Made by a program: the position numbers and the translations under genes | Shown here: positions 25,153 to 34,339 of the stretch, piece after piece | How the letters are laid out: every line of letters begins with the position of its first letter | How positions within the stretch are numbered: the stretch's first letter is position 1 | Assembly (NCBI RefSeq): GCF_902810445.1 | Contig: NZ_LR778175.1 | Span: forward strand, 1,693,001 to 1,757,000 | DNA length: 64,000 nucleotides | Reading direction: 5' to 3' | Source of the DNA: Candidatus Nitrosacidococcus tergens | GTDB lineage: Bacteria > Pseudomonadota > Gammaproteobacteria > Nitrosococcales > Nitrosococcaceae | The notes under the pieces: model-generated | The model's database searches: none | What the model was told of the DNA's origin: nothing | The model's input: only the letters and a program-made list of their open reading frames with translations

Positions 25153-27609
25153 ATGGTTAAGGTAGTAACTAATACAATTAATGAGTCCTTGCTCAAGGAT
25201 GATAAAGCAGGTATAGATAAAGAAAATAATATCTTTACTTTACCTATCCAAGGAATGACCTGTGCAAGCTGTGCAACTCGCTTAGAGCGAGTACTTAATA
25301 AGGCTCCCAGCATAGTAAATGCACAAGTCAATTTAGCCTTAGAACAGGCACGACTTATTCTTGATCCTAAATCTATCTCTAAAGACGAAATTTATCATAT
25401 TATTACCCAAGCAGGTTTTTCTGTACCAACAGAGAATTTAGAATTTCAAGTGAGTGGTATGACTTGTACTGCCTGTACCGTACGTCTAGAAAAAGTATTA
25501 AAGCAACTGCTTGAAGTTCATGAAGTTACGGTAAATCTTGCAACTGAACGAGTGGTAGTTAAAATCTCAGAGGGAACTTTAAGTAATACCCAAATTATCT
25601 CTGCTATTGAAAAAGCAGGATTTACTGCTGAACCACTATCCAGCTTTGCAGAAAGAGAAGTACAAGAAAAAGAAAGAATAAAAATTCATGAACGGCAGGA
25701 ATTAAGGCGACTATGGATTTCTGCTTTACTGACCTTACCTTTATCTCTACCTATGCTATTTATGCCTTTTGGCATCCATGCAGATTTACCTGCTTTTGCT
25801 CAATTTTTGCTTGCCACCCCTATTCAATTTTGGATAGGTAGTCGATTTTATATAGGTGCTTATCAATCCCTTCGAGGTGGAATGGGAAATATGGATGTGT
25901 TAGTAGTGCTGGGTACTAGCGCTGCTTGGGGATTGAGTGTCTGGAATATGCTATCTTCTACCGGTGAAGGGCATTTATACTTTGAAGCCTCTGCTATGCT
26001 CATTACCCTAATTTTATTAGGAAAGTGGCTAGAAGGCAAAGCAAAACGAAGTGCTGCCTCTGCCATACGCTCTTTAATGGCACTTCGCCCTGATCAAGCA
26101 CGAGTAGAGCAAGATGGAAATTTCATTGAAATGCCGGTGGATCAAGTAATGACTGATATGGTCGTATTGATTCGACCCGGGGAGCGAGTACCAGTTGATG
26201 GTATTATTTTAGAAGGAAGTAGCCAACTTGACGAATCTTTGATTACAGGAGAGAGTTTACCTATACTCCGGGAACAGGGAGAAATCGTGACTGGAGGATC
26301 TATTAATGGAGAAGGATTACTAAAAATTCGTGCCACTACTGTAGGATCTGAATCCACCTTAGCTCGAATTATTCACTTAGTAGAAGATGCCCAGGCAAGT
26401 AAAGCTCCAGTACAGAAGCTAGTAGATAAAGTGACTCATGTTTTTATACCTGCAGTGGTGACTGTTGCATTCATAACTTTCCTAAGCTGGTGGTTTATAG
26501 ATGGATCGGTGGAAATAGCATTTAGATCTGCTATTTCTGTGCTTGTCATTGCCTGCCCGTGCGCTTTAGGGTTAGCAACCCCTACTGCCCTAATGGTAGG
26601 TACAGGGGTAGCTGCTCGTCATGGCATTTTAATTCGAGATGCAATAGCGTTAGAAAGTGCCCAAAATAGCAATACAGTAGTATTTGATAAAACAGGAACT
26701 TTAACTGAAGGTCAGCCGAGTGTTACTGAAGTTTATCCTTTATCGGATACTAAAGAGGAATTGCTACAGCTAGTAGCATCAGCTCAGCAAGGAAGCGAGC
26801 ATCCTCTCGCAAAAGCTATATTAAAAAAAGCAGAGGAGCAAACCCTTGTCTTATCTCAGCCGAAAAATTTCCGTAATTTACCTGGGCGAGGTTTTCAAGC
26901 AACTATTCAAGAGAGAGCAATTTTAGTTGGTAATCGCCGTTTAATGAAAGAGCATAATATCGATCTATCCCCCTTATCCTCCCAAGGAGAAACTTTAGAG
27001 CATCAAGGTCATACCTTAATGTGGGTTGCTTTACCGCAATATTCTTCCCAATTATTGGGAGTAATTGCAGTCTCTGATCCCATAAAAGAGATTGCTCGAC
27101 AAGCAGTCAGTTCCTTACAGGAGCAAGGAATTACTACCGTAATCCTCACAGGGGATAATCGTGGGGTAGCACAAGTGGTGGCAGATAAGCTAGGAATTGA
27201 TCAAGTCATTGCTGAAGTGCTCCCTGAAGATAAAGCCAATCAAATTCAATCTCTTAAAAACCAAGGTCATCATGTAGTGATGGTAGGTGATGGAGTAAAT
27301 GATGCTCCTGCTTTAGCCGCTGCAGATGTGGGTATGGCTATGGGCACAGGTAGTGATGTGGCGATGGAAACAGCTGGGATTACTTTAATGCGAGGAGATC
27401 CTAGCTTAGTAGCATCCGCTTTATCCGTTTCTCGGGCTACTTATCAGAAAATTCGCCAAAACTTATTCTGGGCTTTTGCTTATAATGTAATTGCGATTCC
27501 CTTAGCTGCTTTTGGGATGCTTAGCCCTGTGGTTGCAGGTGCTGCTATGGCCATGTCCTCAGTGAGTGTTGTATCAAACTCATTACTTTTACGCCGCTGG
27601 CATCCATAA
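25153..27609 (+). CDS. copA: Copper-exporting P1B-type ATPase
   Basis: An inner-membrane pump that exports Cu(I). The 818 residues contain two N-terminal heavy-metal domains (GMTCASC, Cys37/40; GMTCTAC, Cys105/108), eight membrane helices, the TGES actuator motif (365-368), the CPC metal site (468-470), the phosphorylated DKTGT (512-516), an HP dipeptide in SEHPLAKAI, and GDGVNDAPALAAADVGMAMG. It has GGAG ~9 nt before the ATG. A small copper chaperone gene follows by 37 bp. No MerR/CueR-type regulator gene is adjacent and I do not see a convincing CueR operator. Confidence 0.96.
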   Translation: MVKVVTNTINESLLKDDKAGIDKENNIFTLPIQGMTCASCATRLERVLNKAPSIVNAQVNLALEQARLILDPKSISKDEIYHIITQAGFSVPTENLEFQVSGMTCTACTVRLEKVLKQLLEVHEVTVNLATERVVVKISEGTLSNTQIISAIEKAGFTAEPLSSFAEREVQEKERIKIHERQELRRLWISALLTLPLSLPMLFMPFGIHADLPAFAQFLLATPIQFWIGSRFYIGAYQSLRGGMGNMDVLVVLGTSAAWGLSVWNMLSSTGEGHLYFEASAMLITLILLGKWLEGKAKRSAASAIRSLMALRPDQARVEQDGNFIEMPVDQVMTDMVVLIRPGERVPVDGIILEGSSQLDESLITGESLPILREQGEIVTGGSINGEGLLKIRATTVGSESTLARIIHLVEDAQASKAPVQKLVDKVTHVFIPAVVTVAFITFLSWWFIDGSVEIAFRSAISVLVIACPCALGLATPTALMVGTGVAARHGILIRDAIALESAQNSNTVVFDKTGTLTEGQPSVTEVYPLSDTKEELLQLVASAQQGSEHPLAKAILKKAEEQTLVLSQPKNFRNLPGRGFQATIQERAILVGNRRLMKEHNIDLSPLSSQGETLEHQGHTLMWVALPQYSSQLLGVIAVSDPIKEIARQAVSSLQEQGITTVILTGDNRGVAQVVADKLGIDQVIAEVLPEDKANQIQSLKNQGHHVVMVGDGVNDAPALAAADVGMAMGTGSDVAMETAGITLMRGDPSLVASALSVSRATYQKIRQNLFWAFAYNVIAIPLAAFGMLSPVVAGAAMAMSSVSVVSNSLLLRRWHP

Positions 27610-27646
27610 TGGGATGAACTATTTTAAATAATCCAGGAGAATTTCA

Positions 27647-27853
27647 GTGGAAAAAATTTATAAAGTAGGTGGTATGACTTGCCAAGGTTGTGCTAGATCA
27701 GTTGAAAATGCCATTATTAACGCCCTACCAGAGGCTACTGTAACTGTTGATTTAGAAAAAAAGCAAGTAACAGTTACCGATATTAATAACGACACTTTAG
27801 TTGCTAAAGCTATAGAAGAATCAGGTTTTGATTACGAGGGTGTAGTGAGCTAG
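27647..27853 (+). CDS. Copper chaperone, single HMA domain
   Basis: A 68-residue protein made of one heavy-metal-associated domain with the Cu-binding GMTCQGCARSVENA (CxxC). It resembles CopZ-type chaperones that pass Cu(I) to CopA. The start is GTG, supported by a strong AGGAGA about 6-8 nt upstream. It follows copA and is probably co-transcribed. Confidence 0.93.
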   Translation: MEKIYKVGGMTCQGCARSVENAIINALPEATVTVDLEKKQVTVTDINNDTLVAKAIEESGFDYEGVVS

Positions 27854-27969
27854 TTCTAAACTAAATAAAGTGAGTAATTCAAATGTGTTGAATAAACTAC
27901 TAATTTAGGCAGTGGCACTGGCCGCTAGCTATTATTCAAGAAATTGTAAAAATAGCCTAAGATCATTAA

Positions 27970-28457
27970 TTTATTCTTCATTTAGATAGAGTAATAATTT
28001 TTAATGCAACGGTTGCGGTATTGACATTAAGGAATATACTCAACTCTTTGACAGTGCTTAGTTTTATTTAAGTAAAGAATTAGGCTGCCCAGCTGGTGGC
28101 ATACTTGTTGCGGAAAGTCGAGATTTTATTGAAGCACAGCCTGGTGGTGGAAACAACGCTTAGAAGGTAGCATGCGACAAGTAGGTATCTTAGCTCAGCT
28201 GGAATTCATGCTTTAGAGAATCACATTGATCAACTTGTCGAAGATCATAATTTGGCTTAAATAGAAACGAATATTGTTTTTTTTAATGAGGTAGGTACAG
28301 GGTTATCTGCCTTTGAAGTGAGCGAGCAGCTAAAATCCTATGGAGTTTTAATTGGAGCTACGAACAAATTTCAACTTCAAGCAGCGATCATTTAGGTATT
28401 TCTAGGAAGGGTATAGAGACTGCAGTAGCTGTACTTGAGAAAGTAGTTGTTAAATAA
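27970..28457 (+). pseudogene. Decayed threonine aldolase (ltaE-like) gene
   Basis: No long frame is open, but pieces of a low-specificity L-threonine aldolase can be read in order across several frames: IFNATVA (from HxDGARxxNA), GIDIKEYTQLFDSA, then LSKELGCPAGGILVAESRDFIEA around the PLP-lysine region (here the family's Lys-Gly is Lys-Glu), MRQVGIL, ENHIDQLVEDH, ETNIVFF, and the C-terminus GISRKGIETAVAVLEKV ending TAA at 28455-28457. At least two frameshifts, several stops and a missing N-terminal half are evident. It is adjacent to the following transporter gene, 2 bp away, so the two may once have formed an operon. Confidence 0.8.
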
Positions 28458-28459
28458 CT

Positions 28460-29326
28460 ATGAGCAATGAACAAAAAGGGTTAATTCTTGGTTTTTTAGG
28501 CGTAGTTGCTTTTGGATTTACTCTACCTGTTACCCGTTTTACAGTAGTTTATTTTGACCCTATGTTTATCGGGCTAGGACGTGCAGTCGTAGCCTCTTTA
28601 GTTGCAGGGTTATTACTATTTGTGAGCAAAACCCCAATTCCTAGTAAAAAACAAATAGGACAACTGTTTTTAGTAGCTTTAGGAGTAGTCATTGGATTTC
28701 CTTTGCTCTCTGCTTGGGCAATGCAATCAGTACCTGCTGCCCACGGGGGAGTGGTTTTAGGTATTCTACCTCTAGCTACTGCTATTATTGGTGCTTGGCT
28801 TTCTCACGAAAAGCCTTCCCTTGCTTTTTGGCTTTCAGGTATATGTGGGGCATGCTTAGTAGGTATTTTCTCTGTATTAAAAGGGTTCAGGGAATTTATG
28901 TGGGGAGATGTGGCTTTGTTTGCAGCTGCTTTACTGGCAGGAGCTGGCTACGCTATAGGTGGCATACTCTCTAAAGAGATAGGTGGTTGGAAAGTAATTT
29001 GTTGGGCATTGGTACTTTCTTTCCCTTGTATATTGCTCCCAGCTATCTACTACATACCTGATCACCTTAATCAATTTTCATTTACTGTTTGGGGTAGTTT
29101 TTTCTATTTAGCATTAGTTAGCCAACTATTTGCTTTTTTTCTTTGGAATAAAGGGTTAGTATTAGGCGGTGTTGTGCGTACTAGCCAGCTTTTATTATTG
29201 CAACCATTTATTACAATCATTGCTTCTTATTTTTTGATAGGAGAGCAGATTGAGACAATAACCATTGTTTTTGCCCTACTTGTAGTTTCTGTAGTTGCGT
29301 TTAACCGAATAGCTCCTATTCATTAA
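28460..29326 (+). CDS. EamA/DMT-family transporter
   Basis: A 288-residue inner-membrane protein with ten hydrophobic segments arranged as two EamA repeats (first GFLGVVAFGFTLPVTRFTV, second GDVALFAAALLAGAGYAIGG). DMT-family members export amino acids or metabolites; the substrate cannot be read from the sequence. It starts 2 bp after a decayed threonine aldolase gene, which might hint at amino-acid metabolism, but this is weak. It converges with the next gene with only 4 bp between stops. Confidence 0.9.
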   Translation: MSNEQKGLILGFLGVVAFGFTLPVTRFTVVYFDPMFIGLGRAVVASLVAGLLLFVSKTPIPSKKQIGQLFLVALGVVIGFPLLSAWAMQSVPAAHGGVVLGILPLATAIIGAWLSHEKPSLAFWLSGICGACLVGIFSVLKGFREFMWGDVALFAAALLAGAGYAIGGILSKEIGGWKVICWALVLSFPCILLPAIYYIPDHLNQFSFTVWGSFFYLALVSQLFAFFLWNKGLVLGGVVRTSQLLLLQPFITIIASYFLIGEQIETITIVFALLVVSVVAFNRIAPIH

Positions 29327-29330
29327 TTAG

Positions 29331-29990
29331 TTATCTACCTCTTTGCTGTGTTGCAAGCACTAAATTTTTCGCCCTAGCAATAGCTCGCTCTTTAGCTGAG
29401 AAAGCATCTCCAATGGATAAAAGTACTTTTCCAGCTTGATACTTCTCTTCATCAGTATGAGCTTTATAGGATGGGCTTAATACTTGCTCAGTAACTACGC
29501 TTTTTGATCGCTCTCTTCCTGTAGGTACTTCCATAATAGAAGGACCTTCAATAAGTGCAGGATACGAGTAAACTACGCCTTCAGCCAATCCTTTAAAAGC
29601 ACCCATACCAAGTCCTAGTGCTCCGCCCACCAAATGACCAAGTCCTGGGATGACGCTTCCTGCGGCTATTGCCCAGCTTTTTGCTCCAAATCCACTTTCT
29701 TCAAAGATATTAAATGGGGCACGTATGCCCAAATTACCTATTGCCTCGCCTGTTTCGCAAAATATTCTTATAGCCGATATTTTCTTAGCACAATGGAGAT
29801 AATTTCTAGAATCTGCATTCCAAAGAAACATACCTTGATCATTAGCCATGTCAAACGAATCAGAGATAATATCTATCCCTGATGGGGAAATGGCAGATTG
29901 AATATCTTCTGGTAATTTTAAATAGTCTTCATCAGCAAATACTGAAATAGCAGCAAATGCTATTAAAAAAAATAGTAATGATCTCATCAT
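29331..29990 (-). CDS. Uncharacterised exported protein
   Basis: A 219-residue protein not recognised. It has a signal peptide (MMRSLLFFLIAFAAISVFA), then a polar part, and a Gly/Ala-rich hydrophobic stretch at ~105-145 (AIAAGSVIPGLGHLVGGALGLGMGAF) that could be membrane-active or form a glycine-zipper hairpin. C-terminal ~70 residues are charged. It may be co-transcribed with the next exported protein (27 bp between them). Confidence 0.65.
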   Translation of the reverse strand: MMRSLLFFLIAFAAISVFADEDYLKLPEDIQSAISPSGIDIISDSFDMANDQGMFLWNADSRNYLHCAKKISAIRIFCETGEAIGNLGIRAPFNIFEESGFGAKSWAIAAGSVIPGLGHLVGGALGLGMGAFKGLAEGVVYSYPALIEGPSIMEVPTGRERSKSVVTEQVLSPSYKAHTDEEKYQAGKVLLSIGDAFSAKERAIARAKNLVLATQQRGR

Positions 29991-30017
29991 AATAAATTAT
30001 CTAAATTAACTTCTGAT

Positions 30018-30629
30018 CTACACTTTTACCCCATTATTTTTAGATTTAGAACGATAGAACAAATAACCAACTAAACCGATTACTAATAATATAATGACTA
30101 TTATTCCAATTTGCTTTCCTTGGGAAATGGATTTATTCATCCCTACACGCATAGGAATAGAAATATCTTCTCCATCAATGGTTAAAATAGCAGCATATAT
30201 CCCTTTTTCATCAAATACAGTTTGTGATTCTATGAGGCCTGTAGCATAGGTTTTTTCTGGTACTGTAATTAGGGTTCTTTTCTCTGAGAGTTTACCCTCT
30301 TTTTTTTCCTGATCTATTTCTACAATTCGGAGCATGATCGGCTTTTTTCTTGCGTACTCATCTAAAAGATCAATAGAAATATAAGTAGTGCCAATTTCAG
30401 GAAGATCTTGGCAATAGCGTTGAAATGCTGATGATTTTGATTTCCCCTCTTCTGCTGCAGCCGGCTGATATGCGGTAAAGTGAATCACATAGTTTTTATC
30501 TTTTGTTAAGCAAGATAAATTTTCATAATCAGCCCCTTGAGACTGATTATTACCTTCTGCCCAAGTTTGAGTGGAATATACACTTGCTACTAATATAAAA
30601 AAAACTATAAGTTGTAGAAATTTTTTCAT
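30018..30629 (-). CDS. Uncharacterised periplasmic protein with C-terminal membrane anchor
   Basis: A 203-residue protein of unknown function. I use the ATG at 30629 because it starts a good signal peptide (MKKFLQLIVFFILVASVYS); the longer form from 30698 adds 23 residues of poor signal character. The middle (~45-165) is a probable beta domain with ISIDLLDEYARKKPIMLRIVE and KGIYAAILTIDGEDI. A single membrane helix near the C-terminus (GIIVIILLVIGLVGYLFY) is followed by a basic tail, so the bulk faces the periplasm. Located upstream of another unknown exported protein and next to pilT. Confidence 0.7.
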   Translation of the reverse strand: MKKFLQLIVFFILVASVYSTQTWAEGNNQSQGADYENLSCLTKDKNYVIHFTAYQPAAAEEGKSKSSAFQRYCQDLPEIGTTYISIDLLDEYARKKPIMLRIVEIDQEKKEGKLSEKRTLITVPEKTYATGLIESQTVFDEKGIYAAILTIDGEDISIPMRVGMNKSISQGKQIGIIVIILLVIGLVGYLFYRSKSKNNGVKV

Positions 30630-30784
30630 TACTTGATCTCTATGCTTTAGTGTGTTTTTCATCGTAATAAATAAAGCAAATATAATTCTATTAATCAATA
30701 AGCTTAATCGCTTAAGATTTTTAAAAAATATACAACCATAATAAGCTAGATTGATTTTAAGTGCTATCTCTCTATAGGGGTGAG

Positions 30785-31822
30785 TTATCGAAAAAGATCC
30801 TTGCTTAATGCTTTTTTAGTAGCTTCTTGTTTGGTAATTAAATCTTTACGTATAAGATCTGTAAGACATTGATCCAAAGTTTGCATGCCTACCCCTTGGC
30901 TAGTTTGTATTGTAGAGTATATCTGAGAGATTTTATCCTCTCGAATAAGATTACGAATAGCTGAGGTACCTATCATAATTTCATGGGCTGCCACTCTTCC
31001 TCCGCCATTTTTCTTAAGAAGGGTTTGGGCGATGACAGCTTGCAATGATTCAGAGAGCATGGAACGCACCATACCTTTTTCTGCTGCTGGAAAAACATCA
31101 ATAATACGATCTATCGTTTTAGCTGCAGAGCTAGTATGAAGAGTACCAAATACTAAATGTCCTGTCTCTGCTGCTGTAAGGGCTAAACGAATAGTCTCTA
31201 AGTCTCGCATTTCTCCAACAAGAATAACATCAGGATCTTCACGTAATGCAGATCTTAATGCCTCATTAAAACCACGGGTATCTCGATGAATTTCTCGCTG
31301 ATTAATAAGACATTTTTTGCTCTCATGAACAAATTCAATGGGATCTTCAATAGTAAGAATATGAGCATGCTCATTTTCGTTTTTGTAATTAATCATAGCA
31401 GCTAAAGTAGTAGATTTTCCTGACCCAGTAGGTCCTGTTACTAATACTACCCCTCTTGGATGATTTGAAATTTCCTTAAATTTTTCAGGAGCATTAATTT
31501 CCTCTAAACTGGGTATTTTAGAAGGAATAGTTCGAAGTACTGCAGCAGCTCCCCGATTTTGAGTAAAAGCATTAACACGGAAACGAGCAAGGCTAGGTAA
31601 ATTAATAGAGAAGTCTGTTTCCAGATTTTCTTCATACTCCTTACGTTGCCTATCATTCATGATATTGTAGAGCATGGAATGAACCTCTTTATGCTCTAAG
31701 ACGGGTAAATTAAGTCGGTGAATATCCCCATCCATTCGCACCATAGGGGGAAGCCCCGATGAAATATGCAAATCAGAGGCTCCATTTTTAACAGTAAAAG
31801 CGAGTAGTGTATTAATATCCAT
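30785..31822 (-). CDS. pilT: Type IV pilus retraction ATPase PilT
   Basis: A hexameric ATPase that retracts type IV pili, giving twitching motility and DNA uptake. The 345 residues begin with the family N-terminus (LLAFTVKNGASDLHISSGLPP), then Walker A GPTGSGKST (130-138), the Asp box ILTIEDPIEFVH, Walker B DPDVILVGEMRDLETI and the His box TLHTSSAAKTIDRIIDVFP, and end with a PilT-type C-terminus. It is divergent from yggS, the normal pseudomonad/Chromatiales neighbourhood. Confidence 0.95.
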   Translation of the reverse strand: MDINTLLAFTVKNGASDLHISSGLPPMVRMDGDIHRLNLPVLEHKEVHSMLYNIMNDRQRKEYEENLETDFSINLPSLARFRVNAFTQNRGAAAVLRTIPSKIPSLEEINAPEKFKEISNHPRGVVLVTGPTGSGKSTTLAAMINYKNENEHAHILTIEDPIEFVHESKKCLINQREIHRDTRGFNEALRSALREDPDVILVGEMRDLETIRLALTAAETGHLVFGTLHTSSAAKTIDRIIDVFPAAEKGMVRSMLSESLQAVIAQTLLKKNGGGRVAAHEIMIGTSAIRNLIREDKISQIYSTIQTSQGVGMQTLDQCLTDLIRKDLITKQEATKKALSKDLFR

Positions 31823-31924
31823 AGAATAAGAGGCAAAAATTTGAATTTTTTATATCATATAGGGTAATTTACCCTCAATTTTCAAATAAAGTTTACAATA
31901 GCTAAGGAATAACTAAGAAAAAAT

Positions 31925-32620
31925 ATGGTAGATATTGCACAGCAACTTGCTCAAGTTCATGAGCGTATTGCTCAAGCAGAGCAACGCTTTAATCGAGCAC
32001 CGGGCAGTGTTTCTCTTTTAGCTGCTACAAAAACCTGCGCCCCAGAGGCAATTCTGACAGCGGCTTCTTGCGGACAGCGAGTATTTGGGGAAAACTACTT
32101 ACAAGAAGGCCTCACTAAAATTGAGGCATTAAAAAAAGAAAACTTTGAATGGCATTTTATTGGTCCTATTCAATCAAATAAAACTCGAGATATTGCGAGT
32201 CATTTTAGCTGGGTTCACAGTGTAGATCGGTTGAAAGTCGCTCAAAGATTGAGCGATCAACGACCATCAGATTTGGATGTATTAAGTATATGTTTACAAG
32301 TTAAAACCAGTGATGAAACCTCAAAATCAGGTGTTCTTCCAAAGGATTTAATCAAATTAGCAAAAGAAGTAGCATTGATACCTAATCTCTCCTTACGGGG
32401 GCTTATGACAGTACCTGCCATTACTCATGATTTTGAAGAGCAGCGAAAACCTTTTAAAGTTTTATATGATCTATGGTGCGAGCTACGCAATATAGGATTT
32501 GAGTTAGATACTTTATCTATAGGGATGACTGATGATTTAGAAGCTGCTATTGCTGAAGGAGCAACTTTAGTTCGAATAGGTACTGCAATTTTTGGATCTC
32601 GCTCTCAAAAAAGCACATAA
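31925..32620 (+). CDS. yggS: PLP homeostasis protein YggS
   Basis: A 231-residue pyridoxal-phosphate carrier of the YggS/PROSC family, which controls free PLP and amino-acid balance rather than catalysing a known reaction. The PLP-lysine is in LLAATKTC (usually VSKT), followed by GENYLQEGLTKIEAL, WHFIGPIQSNKTRDIA, GLMTVPAI, and SIGMTDDLEAAIAEGATLVRIGTAIFG. It heads the plus-strand set yggS-proC-yggT-yggU. Confidence 0.95.
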   Translation: MVDIAQQLAQVHERIAQAEQRFNRAPGSVSLLAATKTCAPEAILTAASCGQRVFGENYLQEGLTKIEALKKENFEWHFIGPIQSNKTRDIASHFSWVHSVDRLKVAQRLSDQRPSDLDVLSICLQVKTSDETSKSGVLPKDLIKLAKEVALIPNLSLRGLMTVPAITHDFEEQRKPFKVLYDLWCELRNIGFELDTLSIGMTDDLEAAIAEGATLVRIGTAIFGSRSQKST

Positions 32621-32638
32621 AATCGTACATAGTTACAT

Positions 32639-33484
32639 ATGGAATTAAAAAGCGATTATACCCTTACCTTTATTGGTGGGGGAAATATGGCATTTAGTCT
32701 TATTAGTGGGCTGATTAAAACAGGATTTAATCCTAAAAATATTTGGGTAACGGATCTAGATCTAAAAAAACTAGATTCCCTACATCAACATTTTGGCGTA
32801 CAAATTACAGCAAACGACGCTCAAGGAGTACAAAGTACAGATGTAGTCGTTTTAGCGGTAAAACCACAACAGATGAAAGGGGTTGTTACAGAACTAAATC
32901 ATTTAATAGATAATAATCCTCTATGGTTAAGTATTGCTGCAGGTATTAGAGTCACAGATTTATCCAATTGGTTTAAAAAGCCGGTTCCTATTTTACGTGC
33001 GATGCCTAACACTCCTTCTTCAGTACAAACAGGAGCTACCGCTTTATTTGCTAATAAACACGTAAATATAGATCAGAAAAAATTAGCAGAATCTATATTT
33101 CATGCGGTGGGATTAGTACTTTGGCTAGAAGATGAAACCTTAATGGAAGTTGTCACTGCCCTATCAGGAAGTGGTCCTGCTTATTTTTTCCTAGTGATGG
33201 AGGCTATGGAAGAAGCGGCTGTCCAGCTAGGATTAGATCCGCAGAGTGCTCGTATACTTACTTTTCAAACTGCACTAGGAGCAGCTAAGATGGTAAATGA
33301 TCATCGAGATCAAAGTGCTGCTATTTTACGACAGCAAGTTACCTCTCCTAAGGGGACAACAGAGCGTGCTATTTCCTCTTTAGAAACAGCAAATCTCAGA
33401 GAGATTTTTTTTCAAGCTTTACAAGCTGCTCATCACCGTGCTCAAGAGTTAACCCAAGAATTGGGAGCAATCCATGATGCCTAA
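32639..33484 (+). CDS. proC: Pyrroline-5-carboxylate reductase
   Basis: Last enzyme of proline synthesis, reducing P5C with NAD(P)H. The 281 residues have the Rossmann motif FIGGGNMA near residue 12, the VLAVKPQQM segment, RAMPNTPSSVQTGAT, and the C-terminal SGSGPAYFFLVMEAMEEAAV and VTSPKGTTERAI that form the active site. It lies 18 bp after yggS and overlaps yggT by 11 bp. proB is elsewhere in the window (49.9 kb); proA is not seen. Confidence 0.96.
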   Translation: MELKSDYTLTFIGGGNMAFSLISGLIKTGFNPKNIWVTDLDLKKLDSLHQHFGVQITANDAQGVQSTDVVVLAVKPQQMKGVVTELNHLIDNNPLWLSIAAGIRVTDLSNWFKKPVPILRAMPNTPSSVQTGATALFANKHVNIDQKKLAESIFHAVGLVLWLEDETLMEVVTALSGSGPAYFFLVMEAMEEAAVQLGLDPQSARILTFQTALGAAKMVNDHRDQSAAILRQQVTSPKGTTERAISSLETANLREIFFQALQAAHHRAQELTQELGAIHDA

Positions 33485-34040
33485 TCACTATTTCATAAAT
33501 CCTTTAATATTCACTATTGATATACTATTTAGCTGCTATATTCTAGCAGTCATGTTACGCCTATTTCTTCAGTGGGTACGCACCGATTTTCATAATCCTG
33601 TCGCTCAATTCTTAATTACAGTCACACAACCTGCTCTTCGCCCTTTACGTCGCTATATTCCTCCTGTAGGTAATATAGATACTGCTTGTATTGCGTTACT
33701 ACTTATCTTAGCGTTAGTGAAGCTGGCTATTATTGCAAGCCTAACCTTTGGAATCCCTTCCCTATTTACCCTATTTATGGCAAGTATTGGGGATCTTATT
33801 GGAATAGGATTTAAGATATTGGAAATGGCAATTATTTTCCGAGCAGTTCTAAGTTGGATTATGCCAAATAGTTATAACCCTGCACTTATCCCACTATACC
33901 ATCTTACTGATCCTATACTTCGACCAGTACAAAATTTAATTCCTCTTATTAGTGGTATAGATTTATCTCCTATCGCTGCTTTAATTGGTCTTGAGATACT
34001 ATCTATGTTTATAGATCCTCTATTTCCTCATTTTATATGA
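33474..34040 (+). CDS. yggT: YggT family membrane protein
   Basis: A 188-residue inner-membrane protein with two YggT repeats: the first has MLRLFLQWVRTDFHNPVAQFLITVTQPALRPLRR (in two contiguous parts), the second has AVLSWIMPNSYNPALIPLYHLTDPILRPVQNLIP. Function unsettled; members affect osmotic response or septum protein placement. It overlaps proC and yggU, so it is part of the same transcript. Confidence 0.93.
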   Translation: MMPNHYFINPLIFTIDILFSCYILAVMLRLFLQWVRTDFHNPVAQFLITVTQPALRPLRRYIPPVGNIDTACIALLLILALVKLAIIASLTFGIPSLFTLFMASIGDLIGIGFKILEMAIIFRAVLSWIMPNSYNPALIPLYHLTDPILRPVQNLIPLISGIDLSPIAALIGLEILSMFIDPLFPHFI

Positions 34041-34339
34041 TTGTATCTTCATGGTTTGATCGAGTACAAGATGGAATTATCGTACGTATACGCCTTCAAC
34101 CTAATGCACGTCGTAATGAAATTTTAGGCATTCATGCAAATCAACTTAAAATCAAAATAACTGCTCCTCCTATTGAAGGGAAAGCTAATCTTTATTTAAT
34201 TAATTTTTTATCAAAGTTATTTGAGGTAAATAAAAGTAGGATTGATATAGTTGCTGGAGCAATGAGTCGAGATAAACAGATACGTATTGCAGGAATAACT
34301 ACACTGCCTTTAGAACTAAGATCTAAATTAGGTTGCTAG
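34037..34339 (+). CDS. yggU: DUF167 family protein YggU
   Basis: A 100-residue small cytoplasmic protein of the UPF0235/DUF167 family: VRIRLQPNARRNEILGIH near the start, LKIKITAPPIEGKANLYLINFLSK in the middle, and IDIVAGAMSRDKQIRI. Molecular function unknown. It overlaps yggT by 4 bp, and its 3' end overlaps the convergent ampG gene by 12 bp. Confidence 0.93.
   Translation: MIVSSWFDRVQDGIIVRIRLQPNARRNEILGIHANQLKIKITAPPIEGKANLYLINFLSKLFEVNKSRIDIVAGAMSRDKQIRIAGITTLPLELRSKLGC

Noticed and set aside
27856..27969. Possible RNA gene between the copper chaperone and the decayed aldolase
   Set aside because: No stable hairpin, tRNA-like box or T-run; it reads like further decayed or ordinary spacer DNA.
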